Shown here: positions 37,801 to 43,800 of the stretch, piece after piece
Position numbering within the stretch: position 1 is the stretch's first letter
Layout: every line of letters starts with the position of its first letter
Assembly: GCA_033980235.1 (NCBI GenBank)
Contig: CM067069.1
Location: forward strand, 20,394,650 to 20,458,649
Direction of reading: 5' to 3'
DNA length: 64,000 nt
DNA from: Diadema setosum
Lineage: Eukaryota > Echinodermata > Echinoidea > Diadematoida > Diadematidae
Notes under the pieces: generated by a model
Databases searched by the model: none
The model's input: only the letters and a program-made list of their open reading frames with translations
Told to the model about the DNA's origin: nothing
Translations under genes and position numbers: made by a program

Positions 37801-40800
37801 GACAGCTAACCCAGAAACAGGGACAGTGGGAGAAGGCCAGGGTAAGGCAGCCAGGAGTAGTGCTTGGTTTACTTGCACCAACACCTTATCAAGGAGGAAT
37901 TCTGGTGTTTAATAAAAAAAAGCTGGTGTCTGTATAGTAACATGATGCTAGCAACCAATAGTGTAGTCTTCCATCTTATTCAGTTTAGTCATTTCTAACT
38001 CTATGAGGGGTCAGCTAAAAAAAGAAAAAAAAAAGAAAAGAAAAGGCTTTTGACAGAATACTTGATTAAGTCTATCAAGCATGGTTGGGCTGATAACTGC
38101 ATGAAACATATCAAACAATACTGCTCGCATAACCAAATGGGGTATGAACTTATATTGTTTTGCTCTCCTGCATGATGTAAATAGAGCATACCTTTCCTCA
38201 AAGATATCAGAGTGAAAAAGTGGTGTTCTTTCTGTGCATACTTCTCATGTTTGATAGAAAAAGTTGCCTGGAGTATGGCATACAAAGGGTACGACAAACT
38301 GCATTTTGCTTTTTGCAGGTAATGTGGATTAATTTCCCTCATAATTATTTTGAAAAGTTCTGGTAAGTAAACCAGTATAAGAGGAAATAAAGATTTGATT
38401 ATATTACCATTTTATCTTTGATTGATGTGGTGATCTTTGCTGATGGATCATTAGTTGTTATGATCTTTGCTGCCTAGAGTAGTAAATCACTGGTTGTTGC
38501 GTCCGATGAAGAGTTAAAGCCAAGTTCTCTTCCCCATCCCAGACCCATCACAAGAACCTGCTACGCCCCACCCTGGGCCATCCTCACAACCGCAGGGAGC
38601 TGGAGGCTCTCTGTCAGCAGGAGGAAGAGAGACGCAAGGAGTACATGAAGGGGGTGGAGGAGAATGCCACCGCTCTGGAGGCAAGTTTGTTTTTCTTTCT
38701 CTTTATCTCCCTCTCTTTTCTTCTCTGTAGGTCTCTATAGGTGCAGTCAGACTGGCAGTTAACCTGTTGAGGATGGGTTGATTTTGCTACAGCATGCATT
38801 TCCCATAGACATATGCCCGAGTATACTCGGGACTCGTCCTCAACGGGTTAAAATGTAATTATTATTTTGTAGGCAGGATTATTTCCAACAAGCCTCTTGC
38901 GTGCTTTGTGTGATCCCTCCATTCAAAATGTATAAATTGTACCAAGGCAGTTGTATTTTTATTTTTATTTTTGTAAATGTTATGTTTTGAAATGGAAATA
39001 AATGAATGAATGAAATGAATGTATGAATTAATTAATTGTTTTTATGCTGTTTGTGCTGCTACTCATTCAATACACTTATTATAGCGACATCTTCCCTGTC
39101 TAGATTTCTCAGGTTTTCAATCATATGTTTAACATCAGCCATTCTGGACACATGCCTCACGCTCACAGAAAAGCAAAACCACAGTCTTCATAGATAAGCA
39201 AAACACACCAATAACTCAATGACTTGTTTAATGACATGGAACAAGTTCTTCTGATAAATTTCATGATAGTTGTAATTTTTACCCACCTAAAAAAAAGTAC
39301 ATAAGTATTGCTTCAAAGTTCTAGCCATATATTTACATGTTAGAAGCAATATTGACAAATTTTGCCACTGCTGTTATGAATCCAGGTAAACTTGGCATGA
39401 TATGACCTGCATTAATCAAAGATTATGCAGCACTAACTGTAAGATTTAGAGAAGTTGTATAACTCCTAGCACAGATTCTCATAATGTATTGGTTCTTTAC
39501 TGCATCTGATTGACAAATTGCCCTTCTTTGACATAAATAAACACCATTTTTTTTTTTAAAATCATAGCTACAACTGAAACACTGAATAATCGATGCTTAT
39601 TTACGTTGAGGAAGGGTAGTTTGTCAAGTAGTTGCAAAGAAAAAAATCTTGATGCAAGAGTCATTACTGTATATATTTAACAGTCTAAATTTCGCGAATC
39701 AAGACTTCCCGACGATTTCGCAAGTGGTTTAATTCGCGATCGTTGGGTCCTGTACTGAATGGAGAAATGTATATGCGTAGATCACATTCATATCAGGATT
39801 AGAGTCAATATTTTCGCGCGTCTTTCATTTCAGGAATTGCAGCTGACTCGCGTAATTCGCGAAAATAAAAACCACGCGAAATATTCGGCATATACAGTAA
39901 TTTGTATATTGATTCTTTTATTGAAAGTATATTTATTTTGAAACCCACAGAAAGAGATGAAGGCCTGTGGGGATGAGTTTGTCAGACACCTTGCCTCAAC
40001 CACAGAGCAACTTCTTCTCCTTCTCGACTCTGAGCTGGTGGTTGATGATGTCATCACAGGACGTGAGTCTAATTCGTATGCTGTGTAATTTTTTGCCGTA
40101 GGGCTTTGCCATTGTGTTACAAATTTATCAGGCATTCTGACAACATATGCATACATGTGAACAAAGTTATTGGTATTGCATTGTGTAGCACCTAACATAG
40201 TATTTTTAGTTCATTTCAGCACTATTTTAAGGTTTTCATGCTGTAACTTCTTTTCATTTTACAGTTATTTTTAAAAGTGACCTTCAATGTTTTGCACATT
40301 ACATAAAGCTGGCAACAACCTAAGTGTCATTTTACCAGTACACATTCTCCAGAAGTTTTTTAGAATTTTAAAATCAATTTGTCTATATTCACAGTGAGTG
40401 GTTCAGCCCAGCAACCAACTTCTTTTCTTTCAAATGTTTTGGAGCTGGAGAGCCAAAAAGAAAAGAAAAATTTTCCCTCTACCTTATCTGCAGTCCCACA
40501 TCCTTAGTTTTAGATGCTAGTCTTGGCAAGACAATCACTGTACAATCTGAAGCCCTTAGACACAAACCTTTCCGTTTTTATGCCTCCGCAACGAAGTGGC
40601 CGGAGGCATTATGTTTTCGGGTCGTCCGTACTTCCGTCCGTTCCGTTTTGTTTTTGTCGATATCTCAAGAACCGTGTGGTGGTTTTACATCAAACTTGGT
40701 ATGAGGGTATATCCTCGGGGGATAATACTTTGTGTGGATTTTAGGGTCACAGGGTCAAAGGTCAAAGGTCACAGGTTATTTTGTGAAAAAAACATTGAAA

Positions 40801-43800
40801 TTTCATGTTTTTCTCCATATCTCGCAAATGGTTCAAGGTATTCTCATGTAACTTAGTATATGTGCTTGTACCGATGGGCAGTGATTATCTAGGGAAGTTG
40901 GGGGTCATGGGTCAAAGGTCAGGGGGTCAAAGGTCAAGGTCAACTCCTCAAAATATCACTACTTTCCTTAAAATGCAATATGCCTGAAGGTTTTTTTTTT
41001 TTTTTAACTTGATGTATGGCATGTATTACCCAATATATATTTTTGGGGAAGTTTCTTGCCAAAAGGTCAAAGGTCAAAAGGTAAAAGGTCAAGTGAAAGT
41101 GCTAAATTGCACTTTTTCCTCCATATCTCGAAAGTAACTCAAGGTATCATCATGAAACTTACATATTTATGCATGTTTAACCTAACAGTGATTCTCTTTG
41201 GAACTGTGAGGTCAAAGGTCAAAGGCCAGTTTTAGATAATGCTATTTTCCCATTTGATACTGAAATTATACTTTTTCTCAATACCTTGAAAATTACTCAA
41301 TGCATAAACTTATAAAAGGGTCAAAAGTCAGGTAAAAATCATCAGTTCCCCAAAAATCTGCACTCTGACATTTTAATCATTCATCCAATTGAACCTAGTT
41401 CTAGGAAAGTGAACATTCAGCACATTTGTGTCAAACCTGTCATTTTAATATTTTGCCAATTGTGTGAAACTGTCATCCCACATTGTCAAGACATTGTACT
41501 ATAGACCTATTAGGAGAACCATGCATTATGGTGGAGGCATATCAGTAGCCGTAGCGATATATCTAGTTTGTGATGGTTTCATTTAAAGATATTAACATGA
41601 ACATATCTGCAATAGCATGAGCTTAAAATCATCCTCTGAAAACATAAAAGAGAAATTAGATCATCACATGAAGTTGTAATATGTTTGTTTTTGTTGTCCC
41701 CGCCGAACGAGTTCGAGCAGGGGACTATGAAACAGGCTCCGTACGTGTGTGTGTCCGTCCGTCCGTCCGTGCGTGCGTCCGTCCGTCCGTCCGTCCGTGT
41801 GTCCGTCCGTGTGTGCGTCCGTGTGTGATCAAAATGTTCAAAATGCTACTCCTTCGTCATTTCTAACCCGATTTTGATTCTGTTTGCTTTATATGATAGC
41901 ACTACATGGGAGCTTTGAAACTTCTATACAGAATTTCAATTGTGACCTTTGACCTTGACCTTTGACCTATATTGTACATTTTGCTTCAAAATGCTACTCC
42001 TTCGCCATTTCTAACCCGATTTTGATTCCGTTTGCTTTATATGATGGCACTAGGTGAGGGCTTCAAAACTTCTACACAGAATTTTAACCTTTGACTTCTT
42101 TGACCTTTGACCTTGATTTTTGACCTATATTGTACATTTTGCTACAAAATGCTACTCCTTCGCCATTTGTAACCCGATTTCAATTCCGTTTGCTTTAAGT
42201 GATGGCACTAGGTGAGGGCTTCAAAACTTCTACACAGAATTTTGACCTTTGACTTCTTTGACCTTTGACCTTGATATTTGACCTATATTGTACATTGCCT
42301 ACAAAATGCTACTCCTTCGCCATTTCTAACCCGATTTCGATTCCGTTTGCTTTATGTGATGGCACTAGGTGAGGGCTTCAAAACTTCTACACAGAATTTT
42401 GACCTTTGACTTCTTTGACCTTTGACCTTGATTTTTGACCTATATTGTACATTTTGCTACAAAATGCTACTCCTTTGCCATTTGTAACCTGATTTCAATT
42501 CCGTTTGCTTTAAGTGATGGCACTAGGTGAGGGCTTCAAAACTTCTACACAGAATTTTGACCTTTGACTTCTTTGACCTTTGACCTTGATTTTTTTACCT
42601 ATATTGTACATTGGCTACAAAATGCTACTCCTTCGCCATTTCTAACCCGATTTCGATTCCGTTTGCTTTATGTGATGGCACTAGGTGAGGGCTTCAAAAC
42701 TTCTACATAGAATTTTGACCTTTGACTTCTTTGACCTTTGACCTTCATCTTTTTACCTATATTGTACATTTTGCTACTAAATGCTACTTCCGGCGGGGAC
42801 ATATATTACGCACCGCGTAATTTCTACTTTTCCTTGTTTTGTTTTTTGAATTGAGAGATCCTTCAGTGAAGCTCCGCTACTCAGGGTTACAATCCTCAAA
42901 GAAGCAGTTTTCTGTGTCCAGTATGAATTACCTGTTGAACTTTCACCCTTTCTTTGCAGGCGTGGACCCAAAACGCATGAAGACCAGCGCCCTCATCAGA
43001 CGAAAGCAGGCGGGGCTCCCTCTGGAGGACAACGAGTACGTGCCTCTCATCAAGCGGGGTAGCCGGCAGTGGGCGGGGCTACCCCTCAGCGTGGAGCCGG
43101 AACCGGCTGTGGCCCCTCCCACTTCCAGGCCAGAGCCCGTCTCCACGCCGACGCGCAGCCGGAGTCGGACGCAGAAGGCAAAGGGACAGCCCAGTGAGCC
43201 TCCACCAAAGCCGACTACAACGGCCACCGTCACGACGCAGAAGACCACCCTGGCCCACCAGGCAGCATTTGATTGCCGCAACGACGCTCTTCAGGTGAGT
43301 CTTTAGCTTCCCCATACAGTGTTGAGTCATCTAGAACATCCCACACCTCCATGCCACATACATGTACTTCATGAACACCCATTTAACTACAGCAACCCCA
43401 CCCTCACAACGCACAGTCACACACGCACACACATACATGCAAAGCAAACAAAAACCAAGTTTGCCATCGTTTTGCAGTAGGCAGGGTTTGGAACCTCTTG
43501 CAGGATTTCTCTCATAGTTTATTTAATAGAAGTTGCTCATTTTACAGATGTTTCAAATTCTTTGAACTGCACAATAGGGACCAGGTCATAAATGGTAAAT
43601 TCTACATCCATAAATGTCAACTCAGTGTCCAAATGTTTCTCAAGAGAATATGCCACATTCCCAACTATTATGTGCTGCCTGAGATGTGCTGATGGTTCAC
43701 TTATTCAGGAAATGGCTTGTTATGATTATTTGGTAAGGATTTTGATCTAATACCAATTAGATGCAGCTTGTTACCTGTTCTTAGAAGTGTAATCTTCAAT

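Larger units (their letters stand above)
38681..39950 (+). other. Intron 31 of ccdc180, GC-AG type
   Basis: The intron begins GCAAGT and ends CCCACAG. GC-AG introns are a small minority of metazoan introns. It also holds a 93-bp TTAA element and a TA-flanked MITE ending 51 bp before exon 32. Confidence 0.75.

Noticed and set aside
40580..42800. CRISPR-like array from regularly spaced repeats
   Set aside because: The monomers are contiguous tandem repeats of about 156 bp without unique spacers, in a spliced eukaryotic gene.
42839..42959. Upstream extension of ccdc180 exon 33
   Set aside because: The frame is open, but the TCTTTGCAG acceptor at 42959 joins exon 32 in phase and the extension lacks family similarity.
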